A DNA stretch of 62,481 bases, taken from Prochlorococcus sp. HOT208_60m_813I02. GTDB lineage: Bacteria > Cyanobacteriota > Cyanobacteriia > PCC-6307 > Cyanobiaceae. The first letter of the stretch is position 1. Every line of letters begins with the position of its first letter. The stretch lies in NCBI GenBank assembly GCA_002025865.1, contig MWOR01000153.1, positions 1 through 62,481 on the forward strand. Direction: 5' to 3'. The notes under the pieces are model-generated. The model worked only from the letters and a program-made list of their open reading frames with translations, made no database searches and was not told the DNA's origin. Made by a program: the position numbers and the translations under genes. Below are positions 16,962-28,280 of this stretch, in pieces.

Positions 16962-18915
16962 CTAGTTAAAATATTCATATATATCATTTACTGAATTTTT
17001 TCCAAGTCCTTTAACTTTTGATAAATCCTCTTTACTAGCTATTCTTATCGCGTCTATTGATTTAAAATGCTCAAGCAATTCTCTTATTCTTGATGGTCCT
17101 AATCCACTGATTTGGGACAATTGAGATCTATTCATTCTCTTAGATCTTTTGTCTCTATGAAAAGATAATGCAAATCTATGAGCTTCATCTCTTACCCTTC
17201 TTAATAGAAGAACTCCTTTTTGATTTTCATCAGTATCAAGAGACTTAGTAAATCCTGGAATAAATATTTCTTCATTTTTTTTTTGCCAATGAACATATAG
17301 TTACTTCTTCCTCAAGATTTAATTCTTTTAATGCTTTAATAGCTGCATTTAACTGTCCTTTTCCTCCATCAATCATTATTAAATCAGGCCAATCTGATAG
17401 AAGTTCATTGTCAAATTTACTATTCGTTTTATCATTTAATATTGAAAAATCCCCTCCGCTTTTTTTAAATCTTGACCATTTTTTAAACCTTCTATGAATT
17501 ACTTCATATATTGAAGCAAAATCATCACTATGTCCTACAAAAACGTTTGGATCTTTAATTTTATATTTCCTATAATCCTGTTTAGAAGGAATCCCATCAA
17601 TAAAAACGACTTGTGATGCTACAGGGTCACTTCCTTGAATATGGCTTATATCATAACCCTCAATTCTTTTAGGTTGTTCGCTTAATTCAAGTATTTGGGC
17701 AAGATCCTCAATTGATGATTCATTATCTTGTATCCCATTTAAAATTCTATCTAATTCCAATTTCGCATTTTTTAATACCATTTCTACTGTTTCATGTTTT
17801 TTATTTCTTTTTGGGATTAAGATTTTTACTTTCTTTTTTCTTAGCTCCGTTAACCAATCCTCTATGGTCGCTTGTTTTGGAAGGTTATATTGAATAAGAA
17901 TTTCTGATGGTATTTCTACAGGTTCAACATTCATATAATGCTCTTCTAATATCTTTTGTAAAATAAGATTTTCATCTTCATTATTCAATTTTTTACTATA
18001 GCCAATTCTCCCAATGAGCTTCCCAGATCTCATTTGGAAAATTTGTATACTAGCTACATTTTTTTCAGAAACTATTCCAAAGATATCTCTATTAATTGAA
18101 GAATCTGGTATTGATATTTTTTGTGATTCAGTTAATAATTTTAAACCTGAAATTTGGTCCCTTATTTTTGCTGCATTCTCATAATCTAAATCATTTGAAA
18201 ATTGCAGCATTTTTTTTTGTAAAAATTTTTCTAAGTCATCATTTCTTCCCTGAAATATCATAGATACTTGTTTCATTATTTTTTTATAATCGTCAGATGA
18301 TATAACTTCTTGGCAAACACCTGGACATCTTCCTATTGAATAATTCAAACAAGTTCTATCTTTATACACTGGCCTTGGTCTTTGTCTAAGTGGAAATATT
18401 TTTTTTATAGTAAATAATGTTCTCCTTAATAATCCGACATCAACATAAGGTCCATAATATCTATCTAAATTATTTCTATTTCTTCTTCTTCTTGTAATAA
18501 ATATTCGAGGATATTTTTCACTCCAAGTTATACAAAGATATGGATATTTCTTATCATCCTTTAAAAGAATATTAAAATATGGTTTGTTTGTTTTAATTAA
18601 ATTTGACTCTAAATTTAATGCTTCATATTCGCTATCTGTGACTATTATTTCTATTTCAGTTATTTGACGAACCATCAAACTTAATCGGGGAGTTAAATCT
18701 GAATAATTATTGAAATAACTACTTACTCTACTGCGTAGTTTTTTAGATTTACCGATATAAAGTAAGTTATTATCAATATCTTTAAAAAGATAACAACCAG
18801 ATGACTTTGGAATTTCGGATAATCTTGATTTTAATAACTCCTTATTATTAATTAATTTATATTCAATTTTAAAATTATATTTGTTATTTATTTTTTCGAT
18901 AGAGGAATTACTCAT
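16962..18915 (-). CDS. uvrC: excinuclease ABC subunit C, interrupted by a frameshift
   Basis: The two frames together encode a 650-residue UvrC, close to the usual length. The first 547 codons give the GIY-YIG domain ([20 protein letters not shown] at about 38), the Cys-rich and UVR regions ([20 protein letters not shown]) and the start of the RNase H-like nuclease ([18 protein letters not shown]). The frame then meets TGA after GCA and an A10 run (17275-17284 on the + strand as T10). Skipping one A restores a frame reading [33 protein letters not shown] and a C-terminal helix-hairpin-helix pair ([18 protein letters not shown]). UvrC makes both incisions in nucleotide excision repair. The shift is a sequencing error, a polymerase-slippage-rescued gene or a recent mutation. 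Confidence 0.85.
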
Positions 18916-18924
18916 TTATAATGA

Positions 18925-19413
18925 TTAACCTCCATAATTCCAGCCAGTTGAAGATAAATTTAGTGAGTCAACATCATTATTCAGATAAGCAGATTGAACC
19001 TCTCCTACAAAAACGGTATGGTCTCCATGCATAACACTTCCAACAACATTACATTCAACACCACCAACACTATCAACTAAAATAGGCAATCCAAGCTCAC
19101 CTAAATTAAATTCAACAGATTCAAATCTACCTCCTAATGCTTTTTGAGGTTTAAAGAAAACAGCTGCTAGATCCTTTTGATCACTTTTGAGCACATTTAA
19201 TGAGAACTTATTTGTTGACTTTATTATTTCATGACTAGAACCCTCTGCTCTAACAGCCATTACAACTAATGGTGGGGTGAAAGAACCTTGAGTCACCCAA
19301 CTTGCAGTAAATCCATTCACTTCATTTTTATCCTCGTCTCTAACGCCACAAATAAATAATCCGTGAGGTATTTTTCTTAATAAGATTTTTTTTGCTTCTA
19401 GATTTAATGTCAT
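18925..19413 (-). CDS. flavin reductase-like domain protein
   Basis: A 162-residue protein matching the FMN-binding flavin-reductase-like fold. IPHGLFICGVRDEDKNEVNG and FTASWVTQGSFTPPLVVMAV form the flavin-binding N-terminal part. FSLNVLKSDQKDLAAVFFKP follows, and MHGDHTVFVGEVQSAYLNND is the typical C-terminal HxIfvGeV motif. Members reduce FMN/FAD with NAD(P)H or serve as flavin components of other enzymes; the specific partner is not evident. It lies 9 bases upstream of uvrC on the same strand, suggesting co-transcription, and is divergent from coaD. Confidence 0.85.
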   Translation of the reverse strand: MTLNLEAKKILLRKIPHGLFICGVRDEDKNEVNGFTASWVTQGSFTPPLVVMAVRAEGSSHEIIKSTNKFSLNVLKSDQKDLAAVFFKPQKALGGRFESVEFNLGELGLPILVDSVGGVECNVVGSVMHGDHTVFVGEVQSAYLNNDVDSLNLSSTGWNYGG

Positions 19414-19472
19414 AATTGATTTAACTAATAATATTATTTTAACTAAATTTCTTATTCGATCATAATAAATTC

Positions 19473-19946
19473 ATGAAAATTCTTTATCCAGGTACATTTG
19501 ATCCTTTAACAAATGGGCATCTTGATTTAATAGAAAGGGCAGAAAAAATATTTGGCAATCTAGTAGTTGCTGTTTTAGAAAATACCTCTAAAACACCAAC
19601 ATTTAATCTTGAAAGAAGAATAATACAAATAAAAAATTCTCTTTCTCATTTACCTAATATTGAAGTTATTTCTTATTCTGGTCTAACTGTTGATTGTGCA
19701 AATGATCTAAAAGCTAATTTTATTCTTAGAGGCTTAAGAGCAATGAGTGATTTTGAGTATGAACTTCAGATTGCTCATACAAATAAATCTCTTAATAATG
19801 ATATTGAAACTATATTTTTATCGACAAATACAAATTATAGTTTTCTTAGTAGTTCTTTAGTAAAAGAAGTTGCAAAATTTGGTGGTGAGATTAATCACAT
19901 GGTACCCCCCTCTGTTGAGAGGGATTTAAAAGAATATTTTAAATAA
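19473..19946 (+). CDS. coaD: phosphopantetheine adenylyltransferase
   Basis: A 157-residue nucleotidyltransferase of the HxGH superfamily. [19 protein letters not shown] carries the T/HxGH nucleotide-binding motif at about residue 17, and [19 protein letters not shown] is the signature of Coa[21 protein letters not shown] corresponds to the ISSTxVRE-type motif. The enzyme converts 4'-phosphopantetheine and ATP to dephospho-CoA, the penultimate step of coenzyme A synthesis. Length is standard. It is monocistronic, convergent with dacB 8 bases away. Confidence 0.96.
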   Translation: MKILYPGTFDPLTNGHLDLIERAEKIFGNLVVAVLENTSKTPTFNLERRIIQIKNSLSHLPNIEVISYSGLTVDCANDLKANFILRGLRAMSDFEYELQIAHTNKSLNNDIETIFLSTNTNYSFLSSSLVKEVAKFGGEINHMVPPSVERDLKEYFK

Positions 19947-19954
19947 TATTTTTA

Positions 19955-21178
19955 TTAACAAGATTTCAAGTAATAAAGATCACGTAATAATTTAAAAGTT
20001 TTTTCTTTATCAATTTTATTAGAATTTTGGATAATGCTTATAATTATTGGCTTTTCATTTTTATATAAAAAGCCAGATAATGCAAAGACATTTGAAAGAG
20101 TCCCAGTTTTGCCAAAAAACTTTCCAGACAATTCACTATTTACAAATCTTTTAGCTAATGTTCCTCTCACACCCGTAATTGAAAGTGTAGATTGATAAGC
20201 TTTAAAATCATTAAAATATCTCATTTTATCTAAAAACAATACAATTAACTTTGTTGTAATTTTATTTTTTCGAGACAATCCACTAGCATCTGCAAAGTAT
20301 GCATTAGTTGCTGGGAGGCCTTTATTTTCAAGCCATCTTTTCAATTTTATATAGTTATTATCGTTCCATGTATTTGAGGCATTTTTAAAAAGAGATTCAG
20401 CCGTAAAATTATGGCTTTCAGAATTTGTTAGAGTTAATAATGAAAGAATTGGAGTTGAATATACTTTATTTATCTCTTTAATATTTTTTAAATAAAATGT
20501 TTTTTCTGAATCAAAAAAATCTATATGTATTTTTGAATTTGGAAATTTATTTTTTAAATAATTTTTAATAAAATTTTTTAATGCATAAATATTATCATAT
20601 TTATTGTGATTACTTTCTATTGCAAGAGATGTAATTGGAGATCCATATTCATAAAGTTTATCAGTATTTGTCCATCCATTAGGCCAATATAATTTTGAAT
20701 CAATTTCTACAATATTAAAGTTAATAATTTTATTTTCTTTAACATTTGAAATTAGTGCGATTATTTGTTCATAATTAAGATCTGGATCTCCTTGACCGTA
20801 TAAATAATAATCGTTTTTATTTTTAAATAAGGAAGTTTTTAAATTATTATTTAATTTATATTTACTTAAAACATAAGCTGATGAGAATAATTTTTGGTTA
20901 GATGCTGGCAACCTTGGAACATCCTCATTGTAGGAACTTATTATTTCCCCTTTATTATTAATAATTGATACACTAAAAGAATCATCAAGCGTTTGATTCA
21001 ATAAAGCATCATAAGTAGGACATATTTTGTTTTTAGTAATTATTCCCGGGAAATTAAAATAAATACTATTTAAAGTAGTTATTTTCTGATTTGCTAGTAA
21101 ATATCTTATTAGGAAAGGAGATGTTACTAATACAAGAACAATAAAGAAAAATGAATATATTTTTTTTATCACATTCAA
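19955..21178 (-). CDS. dacB: D-alanyl-D-alanine carboxypeptidase (PBP4 / S13 family)
   Basis: A 407-residue secreted penicillin-binding protein. An N-terminal hydrophobic helix (IYSFFFIVLVLVTSPFLIRY) serves as signal or anchor. The catalytic triad of motifs is visible: SNQK (SxxK) in PRLPASNQKLFSSAY near residue 92, SGLSRKN (SxN type) in the ADASGLSRKN block, and FFGKTGTLSN (KTG). It trims peptidoglycan stem peptides in the periplasm. It is the last gene of a tight dapF/cysteine desulfurase/DUF1995/dacB cluster, with 1 base separating it from the DUF1995 gene. Linkage with dapF, the diaminopimelate supplier, fits a cell-wall theme. Confidence 0.92.
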   Translation of the reverse strand: MNVIKKIYSFFFIVLVLVTSPFLIRYLLANQKITTLNSIYFNFPGIITKNKICPTYDALLNQTLDDSFSVSIINNKGEIISSYNEDVPRLPASNQKLFSSAYVLSKYKLNNNLKTSLFKNKNDYYLYGQGDPDLNYEQIIALISNVKENKIINFNIVEIDSKLYWPNGWTNTDKLYEYGSPITSLAIESNHNKYDNIYALKNFIKNYLKNKFPNSKIHIDFFDSEKTFYLKNIKEINKVYSTPILSLLTLTNSESHNFTAESLFKNASNTWNDNNYIKLKRWLENKGLPATNAYFADASGLSRKNKITTKLIVLFLDKMRYFNDFKAYQSTLSITGVRGTLAKRFVNSELSGKFFGKTGTLSNVFALSGFLYKNEKPIIISIIQNSNKIDKEKTFKLLRDLYYLKSC

Positions 21179-21179
21179 T

Positions 21180-21806
21180 CTATAAATTTACAAAAATAGT
21201 TTCGTTGTCGGGTTTAATTTCAAATTCTTTTTTAAAAAAATATCTTTTATTTTCTTCTTTGAAAAGCAACCAGTTATTTGGATAAATATGCATAAGAGCA
21301 GCTTTATTTAAAGGCTGCAGAAAATAAATGTTTTTCCATGTTTTGACAAAGTTATTACGTCGCTCTCTAATAACACTTCCTATACCAATATTGGCATCTT
21401 CAAATTTTGGATTTAGTGAATAATGCGTACCTTGATAATTATCAGACATTGGTTCAAATGAATCGAAATCATATGGCTGAGGTAGTATCGATATTATTTT
21501 ACTATCAATATTATTTATATTATTTGATTCATTAAATGATTTAAAAGTAAAGATTTTATCTTTTATATCTGGATAGTCTCTTTGAGCCAAAGCCACAGCA
21601 CCTTGATCAGCAAATGTTATGAATACATTATTATTTTTAGACAATATCTTGTAGATAGTTATTCCAATTCTGTTAAACTTCAATCCTTCAAAATTAAATT
21701 CTATAGTAAATCTTTTATTTGAATCTAATAAACTTGGAATAATTGCATCCTCCATATTCTTAAGAGATTCATTTAAATCTTTAGGTAGTCTGTATTTGGT
21801 TTCCAT
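21180..21806 (-). CDS. DUF1995 family protein
   Basis: A 208-residue soluble protein matching the DUF1995 family of cyanobacteria and plastids. YRLPKDLNESLKNMEDAIIP opens it, RFTIEFNFEGLKFNR follows, then FITFADQGAVALAQRDYPDI and ILPQPYDFDSFEPMSDNY (residues about 105-125). No catalytic motif is recognisable. Plant homologues are chloroplast proteins, but the biochemical role is not established. It overlaps the upstream cysteine desulfurase gene by 1 base and precedes dacB by 1 base, so it is clearly part of that operon. Confidence 0.82.
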   Translation of the reverse strand: METKYRLPKDLNESLKNMEDAIIPSLLDSNKRFTIEFNFEGLKFNRIGITIYKILSKNNNVFITFADQGAVALAQRDYPDIKDKIFTFKSFNESNNINNIDSKIISILPQPYDFDSFEPMSDNYQGTHYSLNPKFEDANIGIGSVIRERRNNFVKTWKNIYFLQPLNKAALMHIYPNNWLLFKEENKRYFFKKEFEIKPDNETIFVNL

Positions 21807-22978
21807 TAAAATTTGTCAATACATATTTGAATAAGTTCTAAAAATTTATCTATTTCTGACTTATTGTTTATTGAACCTAAAGTAACACGAATATTTGAAT
21901 ATAGTTCATCATCTTTTAAACCAATATTTTTAAGTGTTGAGCTAGGTTTCCCAGATGAGCTTGAACAAGCACTTCCACTACTAATGGCTATTTTATTTTC
22001 TGACATGAAATTAACAATCTTATAGGCCCTTATAGGCTCAAATAGTTTATTTAATAGTAGAAAAGAAATATGACTGGGAAGTCTATGGTTAATACTACCC
22101 GTAATCTTTATATGATTATTATCTTTAATTTTTTGAAAAAAATAATTTTTAAGTTTATTAATATTATTAGAAGGAAATTCAGTTATGTAATCATATAATT
22201 TTATTTTTCCTTCAATATTCTTTAGTGATTCATACATTCCAGCGATTAATGGCAAAGCTTGTGTACCTTGTCTAATTGAAAATTCCTGAGTAAGTGATAT
22301 GTCATTATTTTTTAAAATTTGTCTAGACTTTTCTTTTGTTAAAAGAATACCGATCCCTTTTGGACCTCCAAATTTATGAGCGGATAAACTTAAAAAATCA
22401 CATTTAAGATCTTTCCAACTGAATATTCCATTACTTAATATTTGAGTTCCATCTAAATGAAACATTATATTTAATTCTTCACACTTGGAACCAATAAATT
22501 GGACAGGTTGTATTGTCCCAATTTCACTTTGCCCCCAAATAATTGATACAAGCTTAGTATCACTGTTTAAATATTTTTCGATATTAGAAATATTTAAAAT
22601 TCCATCATTATTTACCGTCCATTCGTAAATATCCCAATTTTGTTTTCTAAGTTTATTAGCACAAATAGTTGTTGCTTGATGTTCAACATTTGAAATAACA
22701 ACCCTACCATTTTTAAATTTCTCATAAATATTATTAAATACAATATTTGTCGATTCCGAAGAACCAGATGTAAAAATTATATCCTCTGGATCTGCTTCAA
22801 ATATATAAGCAATTTTAGATCTAATTTTTTCAAGATAAGTAGAGCATTTTATCCCTAGCTCATATGTAGATGAAGGGTTATGCCAATAATTCCTATAAGT
22901 TGAATTAATTATATTTAAAACATTCTCAGATAATGGAGTTGTGGATGCATTATCTAAATAGATAAAATTATTTTCCAT
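21806..22978 (-). CDS. cysteine desulfurase (NifS/IscS-like)
   Basis: A 390-residue class V PLP aminotransferase-fold enzyme. YLDNASTTPLSENVLNI opens it, IIFTSGSSESTNIVFNNI follows, LSLSAHKFGGPKGIGILL contains the PLP lysine (HK, about residue 203), and SGSACSSSSGKPSSTLKNIG holds the active-site Cys (about residue 336) with a NifS-type loop. It mobilises sulfur from cysteine for Fe-S clusters and thiolated tRNA; cyanobacteria often have several copies, so it is not named iscS here. It overlaps both neighbours by single bases inside the dapF operon. Confidence 0.92.
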   Translation of the reverse strand: MENNFIYLDNASTTPLSENVLNIINSTYRNYWHNPSSTYELGIKCSTYLEKIRSKIAYIFEADPEDIIFTSGSSESTNIVFNNIYEKFKNGRVVISNVEHQATTICANKLRKQNWDIYEWTVNNDGILNISNIEKYLNSDTKLVSIIWGQSEIGTIQPVQFIGSKCEELNIMFHLDGTQILSNGIFSWKDLKCDFLSLSAHKFGGPKGIGILLTKEKSRQILKNNDISLTQEFSIRQGTQALPLIAGMYESLKNIEGKIKLYDYITEFPSNNINKLKNYFFQKIKDNNHIKITGSINHRLPSHISFLLLNKLFEPIRAYKIVNFMSENKIAISSGSACSSSSGKPSSTLKNIGLKDDELYSNIRVTLGSINNKSEIDKFLELIQICIDKF

Positions 22979-23838
22979 TAATTTACTAACATTGATCCTG
23001 AGAAAACCTTTTTAGCATTACCGGTCATCATTACTTCACAATCGTCTTTTGACCAATCAATTTTAAGATTACCTCCTGGTAAGGTTACTGTGGTTTGTGA
23101 ATTACAAAGGCCTAATTTATAAGCTGCCACATGGATAGCACAGGCACCTGTTCCGCAAGCTAAGGTTGGTCCCGCACCCCTTTCCCATACTTTTACTTTG
23201 ATATTATCTCTATTTAAAATTTGACAAAAATGCACATTAGTTTTTTCAGGAAATAATTCATTTTTTTCAAATATAGGACCAAGTCTGGAAAGAACAATTG
23301 ACTCTATGTCTTTTACAAAGAATATTAAATGAGGATTTCCCATTCCTACGGCATAACCCATATTATTAAAATCTTTCTCAATAAATTCGTGTGAAGGAAT
23401 TGAATTTATTTTTTTTTCAATTGTTGTTGGAATATTTTGACATTCTAAAATTGGAACTCCCATTTTTACTGAAATTTCATCATTTATATATTTTGCAATT
23501 TTTAAACCTGCTTTAGTCTCAATTTTATATTCTATATTTTTATTATTCATTGAATCATTTACGTGGAGATACTCAACTAAACACCTAATTCCGTTTCCAC
23601 ACATTTGTGCTTCAGAACCATCAGAATTAAAAATTATCATTTTTGCATAATTATCTTCATTAGGTTCTTCTATAAAAATCACACCATCTGCTCCAACACC
23701 AAATTGCCTGTTGCAAATTTTTTTTATATCAAATATTTTATTTGTCTTGTAATTTTTATATAATTCATTTCCTCTAGAATCTATTATTACGAAATCATTT
23801 CCATTACCTTGATATTTTTCAAAACTTATATTTTTCAT
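22978..23838 (-). CDS. dapF: diaminopimelate epimerase
   Basis: A 286-residue cofactor-independent racemase. The two active-site cysteines are in the canonical contexts: SEAQMCGNGIRCLVEYLH near residue 80 and GPTLACGTGACAIHVAAYKL near residue 230. FEKYQGNGNDFVIIDSRGNE opens the protein, as in the family. It converts LL- to meso-diaminopimelate, for lysine and peptidoglycan. It is the first gene of the four-gene reverse-strand operon and is divergent from leuS with about 107 AT-rich bases between them. Confidence 0.96.
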   Translation of the reverse strand: MKNISFEKYQGNGNDFVIIDSRGNELYKNYKTNKIFDIKKICNRQFGVGADGVIFIEEPNEDNYAKMIIFNSDGSEAQMCGNGIRCLVEYLHVNDSMNNKNIEYKIETKAGLKIAKYINDEISVKMGVPILECQNIPTTIEKKINSIPSHEFIEKDFNNMGYAVGMGNPHLIFFVKDIESIVLSRLGPIFEKNELFPEKTNVHFCQILNRDNIKVKVWERGAGPTLACGTGACAIHVAAYKLGLCNSQTTVTLPGGNLKIDWSKDDCEVMMTGNAKKVFSGSMLVN

Positions 23839-23945
23839 TTGTAATTCATATATCTTAAATTTTAATTATAAATTATTCCTTTTAACAATCTATTTCTATT
23901 TTTTACAATGGATATTAAAATAATAATTTAATAAATAAAAATTAA

Positions 23946-26516
23946 GTGATTTCTCCCGATAAACAATATGAGGCTGATACCAATTTATATAATCCATCTG
24001 AAATAGAAAAAAAATGGCAGTCAATATGGGCAGAAAACAATTTATACAAAACCGATGAATTAACTGAGAATAGAGATAAGTTTTATGCCTTATCAATGTT
24101 TCCCTACCCTTCAGGTAATCTTCATATGGGACATGTTAGGAATTATGTTATTACAGACTTAATAGCTCGATTCCAAAGGTTTAAGGGTAAATCTGTCTTA
24201 CATCCAATGGGTTGGGACGCTTTTGGTTTGCCTGCTGAAAATGCTGCGATTGAAAGAGGAATTAGTCCAAGTATCTGGACAAAAAAAAATATTTCTCATA
24301 TGAAGTCACAATTAAAGCTTTTGGGACTATCAGTTGATTGGGATAGGGAATTTGCAACATGTGATGAAAATTATTATATTTGGACTCAATATCTATTTTT
24401 AGAGTTATACAAGTCAGGTCTTGTATATCAAAAGGAATCAGAAGTTAATTGGGATCCTATAGATAATACAGTGCTAGCAAATGAACAAGTTGACTCAGAG
24501 GGTAAATCTTGGAGATCTGGTGCAGTAGTTGAAAAAAAATTATTAAAGCAATGGTTTTTAAGAATTACTAATTATGCGGATGAGTTATTGAAAGATTTAG
24601 AAAAATTAGATAACTGGCCAGAAAGAGTAAAAATAATGCAAGATAATTGGATTGGAAAGTCAATTGGTGCAAATATTAATTTCAATATCAATACCAATCC
24701 AGAAAAGAAAATAACTGTATTCACAACAAGACCAGATACTTTATTTGGAGTTACTTATTTAGCAATTTCTGTAAATCATCCATTAATTAAAAAAATAACT
24801 GATCAAGAAACCATACAAGATATAGAAAATCTTAAACAATATTTAAAAAATAATAAAAATAATGAACTTGAAAAAATTGGAATAAAAACTAGCTTAATAG
24901 CAATAAATCCAGTTAATTCTGAACCTATACCTATTTGGGTGGCTAGTTATGTTCTTGATGAATACGGTACAGGCGCTGTTATGGGCGTACCTGCTCATGA
25001 TTTAAGAGATTTTGAGTTTGCTAAGAAAAACAATATAGATATTAAACAGGTAATAGTAAAGGATAAAAGTGAACAAAGTAATGAGCTTGATAATGCTTAT
25101 GTAGAAAATGGATATCTAATTAATTCAAATCAATACAATGGTATAGCAAATACTATTGCTAAATTAAAAATTGCAGAGGAGGGAGTAAATAATGGATGGG
25201 CCGAAAATAAAATTCAATATCGTTTAAGAGATTGGTTAATATCTAGACAAAGATATTGGGGATGTCCGATACCCATCGTTAATTGTAAAAAATGTGGAGC
25301 TGTTCCTTTAAACCAATCGGATTTGCCTGTCTCATTACCAAAAGATATAGAAATCTCCGCTAACAAGATTAATGCTTTAGGTAATAATAATAATTGGATA
25401 AATACAACATGTCCAAAATGTGGAATAGCGGCAAGAAAAGAAACTGATACTATGGACACTTTCATGTGTTCATCTTGGTATTTTTTAAGATACCCATCTT
25501 CAAAATGTTCAACTAAGCCATTTGAAAAGAATGAAATTAATAAGTGGTTACCTGTAGATCAATATGTTGGAGGAGTAGAGCATGCAATATTGCATTTGTT
25601 ATATGCAAGATTTTTCACAAAAGCTTTGCGAGATAATGAACTATTTGATATAGATGAACCTTTCAAAAAACTATTAACGCAAGGAATGGTTCAGGCCGCA
25701 GCCTATAAAAACAATAAAACTGGTAAATATGTTTCTCCTTCCGGTATTACTGACTTATCAAATCCTACAGATCCAATTGACAATTCTAAACTCGAAGTTC
25801 TTTTCGAGAAGATGTCTAAGTCTAAATATAATGGAATAGACCCTGAATCAGTAATTAAAAAATATGGAGCAGATACAGCAAGAATGTTTATATTATTTAA
25901 AGCACCACCAGAAAAAGATTTGGAATGGGGAGATACAGATGTTGAAGGACAATTTAGATTTTTAAGTAGGATTTGGAAGCTTTATAAAAATTGTGCAAAA
26001 GATATAAATAGTAAATCTAATTCCTATCCAGATAAAGAAAAAAGTTTAATAAAGTCAATGAATATTGCTATAAAAGAAATTTCAAATGACATATTAAATA
26101 ACCAATTTAATACTGCGATTTCAGAACTAATGAAGTTTCACAATTCATTATCAAATTCCATTAATGACATAAACAATAATTTAAAAATTGATGCTTTAAA
26201 AACATTTTGTATTTTGTTGGCTCCATTTGCACCTCATATTGCAGAAGAAATATGGCATCTTATAGGATTTAAAAAATCTGTACATTTAGAAGACTGGCCT
26301 TCCTTTAATGCCGAGGCACTAAAGGAAGATTCATATGAACTAGTAATACAAGTGAATGGAAAAGTTAGAGACAAAGTAAATATTAATAATGATATGAGTG
26401 AAGATCAAATTAAAGAATTGACTCTTAAAAGACCTAGCATATTAAAATGGACTCAAGATAAGGAAATAAGAAAAATAATTATTGTTAAAGGAAAAATAAT
26501 GAATATTGTTGTTTAA
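23946..26516 (+). CDS. leuS: leucyl-tRNA synthetase
   Basis: An 856-residue class I synthetase starting with [23 protein letters not shown] carries the HIGH motif (HMGH) at about residue 58. A CP1 editing domain with [16 protein letters not shown] and [19 protein letters not shown] follows. CxxC zinc-type pairs occur at NCKKCGAVP and [26 protein letters not shown] carries KMSKS near residue 625, followed by the anticodon-binding helical domain. It charges tRNA-Leu and edits mischarged norvaline/isoleucine. Length is typical. Its 3' end overlaps convergent pgi by 4 bases. Confidence 0.97.
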   Translation: MISPDKQYEADTNLYNPSEIEKKWQSIWAENNLYKTDELTENRDKFYALSMFPYPSGNLHMGHVRNYVITDLIARFQRFKGKSVLHPMGWDAFGLPAENAAIERGISPSIWTKKNISHMKSQLKLLGLSVDWDREFATCDENYYIWTQYLFLELYKSGLVYQKESEVNWDPIDNTVLANEQVDSEGKSWRSGAVVEKKLLKQWFLRITNYADELLKDLEKLDNWPERVKIMQDNWIGKSIGANINFNINTNPEKKITVFTTRPDTLFGVTYLAISVNHPLIKKITDQETIQDIENLKQYLKNNKNNELEKIGIKTSLIAINPVNSEPIPIWVASYVLDEYGTGAVMGVPAHDLRDFEFAKKNNIDIKQVIVKDKSEQSNELDNAYVENGYLINSNQYNGIANTIAKLKIAEEGVNNGWAENKIQYRLRDWLISRQRYWGCPIPIVNCKKCGAVPLNQSDLPVSLPKDIEISANKINALGNNNNWINTTCPKCGIAARKETDTMDTFMCSSWYFLRYPSSKCSTKPFEKNEINKWLPVDQYVGGVEHAILHLLYARFFTKALRDNELFDIDEPFKKLLTQGMVQAAAYKNNKTGKYVSPSGITDLSNPTDPIDNSKLEVLFEKMSKSKYNGIDPESVIKKYGADTARMFILFKAPPEKDLEWGDTDVEGQFRFLSRIWKLYKNCAKDINSKSNSYPDKEKSLIKSMNIAIKEISNDILNNQFNTAISELMKFHNSLSNSINDINNNLKIDALKTFCILLAPFAPHIAEEIWHLIGFKKSVHLEDWPSFNAEALKEDSYELVIQVNGKVRDKVNINNDMSEDQIKELTLKRPSILKWTQDKEIRKIIIVKGKIMNIVV

Positions 26517-28096
26517 GAATTTATTTTTTGAATAACTAATGAATTTGGATTTGACCAATCGCCCTTAACTAAATAATTATCATTACCGAAACACATTTCA
26601 CGGAGTATAAAAAATATAGCTTCACTAACTGAATTATCAAATAATGATGTTATATCATTTATAGAATATTCTCCACCTTCATCTAATAAATTACTTACTT
26701 TTTGTTGATACTCAATAATATTTGCAGCTGCTTTCTTTCCAGCTTCAACTCCAGGCTGATCATATGCATTTATATTTACCAATTCAGCGTAGAAGGATAC
26801 AGCCCTCTCAAATAAAGCGATTAAGGCACCTAGTGAAAAACAATTTAACTTTTCTAACGTAATAGTGATACTTTGTCTGTTTTCACTAGAGAGTGCTGAT
26901 CTGGTTCCTTGCAAAAAACCAGAAAGATATTCTTTAGGATTCTCTTTTTCATCAAATATATTAGTAGATGGAGAATCTAATAATTCAATAAAAATACAAA
27001 AGAAATTATCAATACCATCTCTCAGTTGCTGAACATAAGCATGCTGATCTGTAGATCCTTTATTACCAAAAACGGAAATACCTTGATTAACTACTTGACC
27101 ATTCCTATTAAATTTCTTTCCTAATGATTCCATTACTAATTGCTGAAGATATTTACTAAAAACCTGTAACCTATCTCTATAAGGTAATACGACCATATCT
27201 CTCTTTCCTATACCATCCCCAGTTAAATACCATGCGGATGATAATAGTGCTGCTGGATTATTTTTAAAATCACTTATACGTGTGGCTTCATCCATTAATG
27301 ATGCACCTCTGATAAATTCAGAGATATTTTCATTAATAAGAGCTAATGGAAGTAATCCCACAGAGCTTGTAATACTAGTTCTTCCACCAACCCAATCTTG
27401 CAAATTAAATATTTTTAACCAATTTTCAGAAGTAGCTTTTTTAAATAACTTACTACCTTTCATAGTTATAGCTATAGCGTTAGAATTCCATTCAAGAGAA
27501 TTGTTTTCGCAGTGACTTTTAATAATTTCCATAGCAATTCTAGGTTCAGGCGTACCACCTGATTTGCTTACTACTACAAATAATGTTCTTGATAATTTTT
27601 CAGATAACTCTTCTAACTTTTCGCTAATTAAAAAAGGATCAACATTATCGATATAAGAAAAATTTAAGCCTTTAGAACACTTCTGCAGTGACTCTGTAAT
27701 AAGTAATGGTCCTAATCCACTTCCACCAATTCCTATCCATAGAACATCAGTATACTGCTGATTATTCTTATTCTTAATATCCCCATTTAAAATTTGTTTT
27801 CCAAATTCAGAGATTGAATTAATATCTGCTCTAATTTCATCTCCTATTTTTGAAGAGGGTGAAATTGATGGATTTCTAAGCCAATAATGTCCAACTTGTC
27901 TATTTTCATCAATATTTGAGATTGCACCATTTTCTAATTCTTTTATTGATGAAAAAACATCTTTAAATTTATCTTCTAAATTATTTATCTCTTTACTTGT
28001 GAAATTAATTTTGCTTATGTCTAACCAAATATTTAATTTTTTATCAAACCAAAGATAATTACAAAATTTATCCCAAGAGTTTAAATCTCCATTCAT
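26513..28096 (-). CDS. pgi: glucose-6-phosphate isomerase
   Basis: A 527-residue sugar isomerase. [36 protein letters not shown] and [18 protein letters not shown] are the sugar-binding and SIS-domain signatures, and the catalytic Glu and His regions ([31 protein letters not shown]) are present. It interconverts glucose-6-P and fructose-6-P between glycolysis, the oxidative pentose phosphate route and glycogen/sucrose synthesis. The family's cyanobacterial members have this length. It is convergent with leuS. Confidence 0.96.
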   Translation of the reverse strand: MNGDLNSWDKFCNYLWFDKKLNIWLDISKINFTSKEINNLEDKFKDVFSSIKELENGAISNIDENRQVGHYWLRNPSISPSSKIGDEIRADINSISEFGKQILNGDIKNKNNQQYTDVLWIGIGGSGLGPLLITESLQKCSKGLNFSYIDNVDPFLISEKLEELSEKLSRTLFVVVSKSGGTPEPRIAMEIIKSHCENNSLEWNSNAIAITMKGSKLFKKATSENWLKIFNLQDWVGGRTSITSSVGLLPLALINENISEFIRGASLMDEATRISDFKNNPAALLSSAWYLTGDGIGKRDMVVLPYRDRLQVFSKYLQQLVMESLGKKFNRNGQVVNQGISVFGNKGSTDQHAYVQQLRDGIDNFFCIFIELLDSPSTNIFDEKENPKEYLSGFLQGTRSALSSENRQSITITLEKLNCFSLGALIALFERAVSFYAELVNINAYDQPGVEAGKKAAANIIEYQQKVSNLLDEGGEYSINDITSLFDNSVSEAIFFILREMCFGNDNYLVKGDWSNPNSLVIQKINS

Positions 28097-28280
28097 TTGA
28101 TATATATGTTTCTTTAATTTTATTATTCAATTATATCTATACGAATAGTACATAGATTTGAATCATTTAAATTTGTTTAAATTATTATCTTCAAATAGAT
28201 ATGTTTTTGAATATAAACAATTAAAATTGAGGGTTTTTTTTATTTCATATGAATTTATCATTGGATAAAATAAAAAAATT

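Noticed and set aside
24000..26500. Several antisense open frames of 60-90 codons inside leuS, metH, dnaK3 and others
   Set aside because: They are shadows of conserved genes, lack ribosome binding sites and motifs and follow the codon periodicity of the opposite strand.
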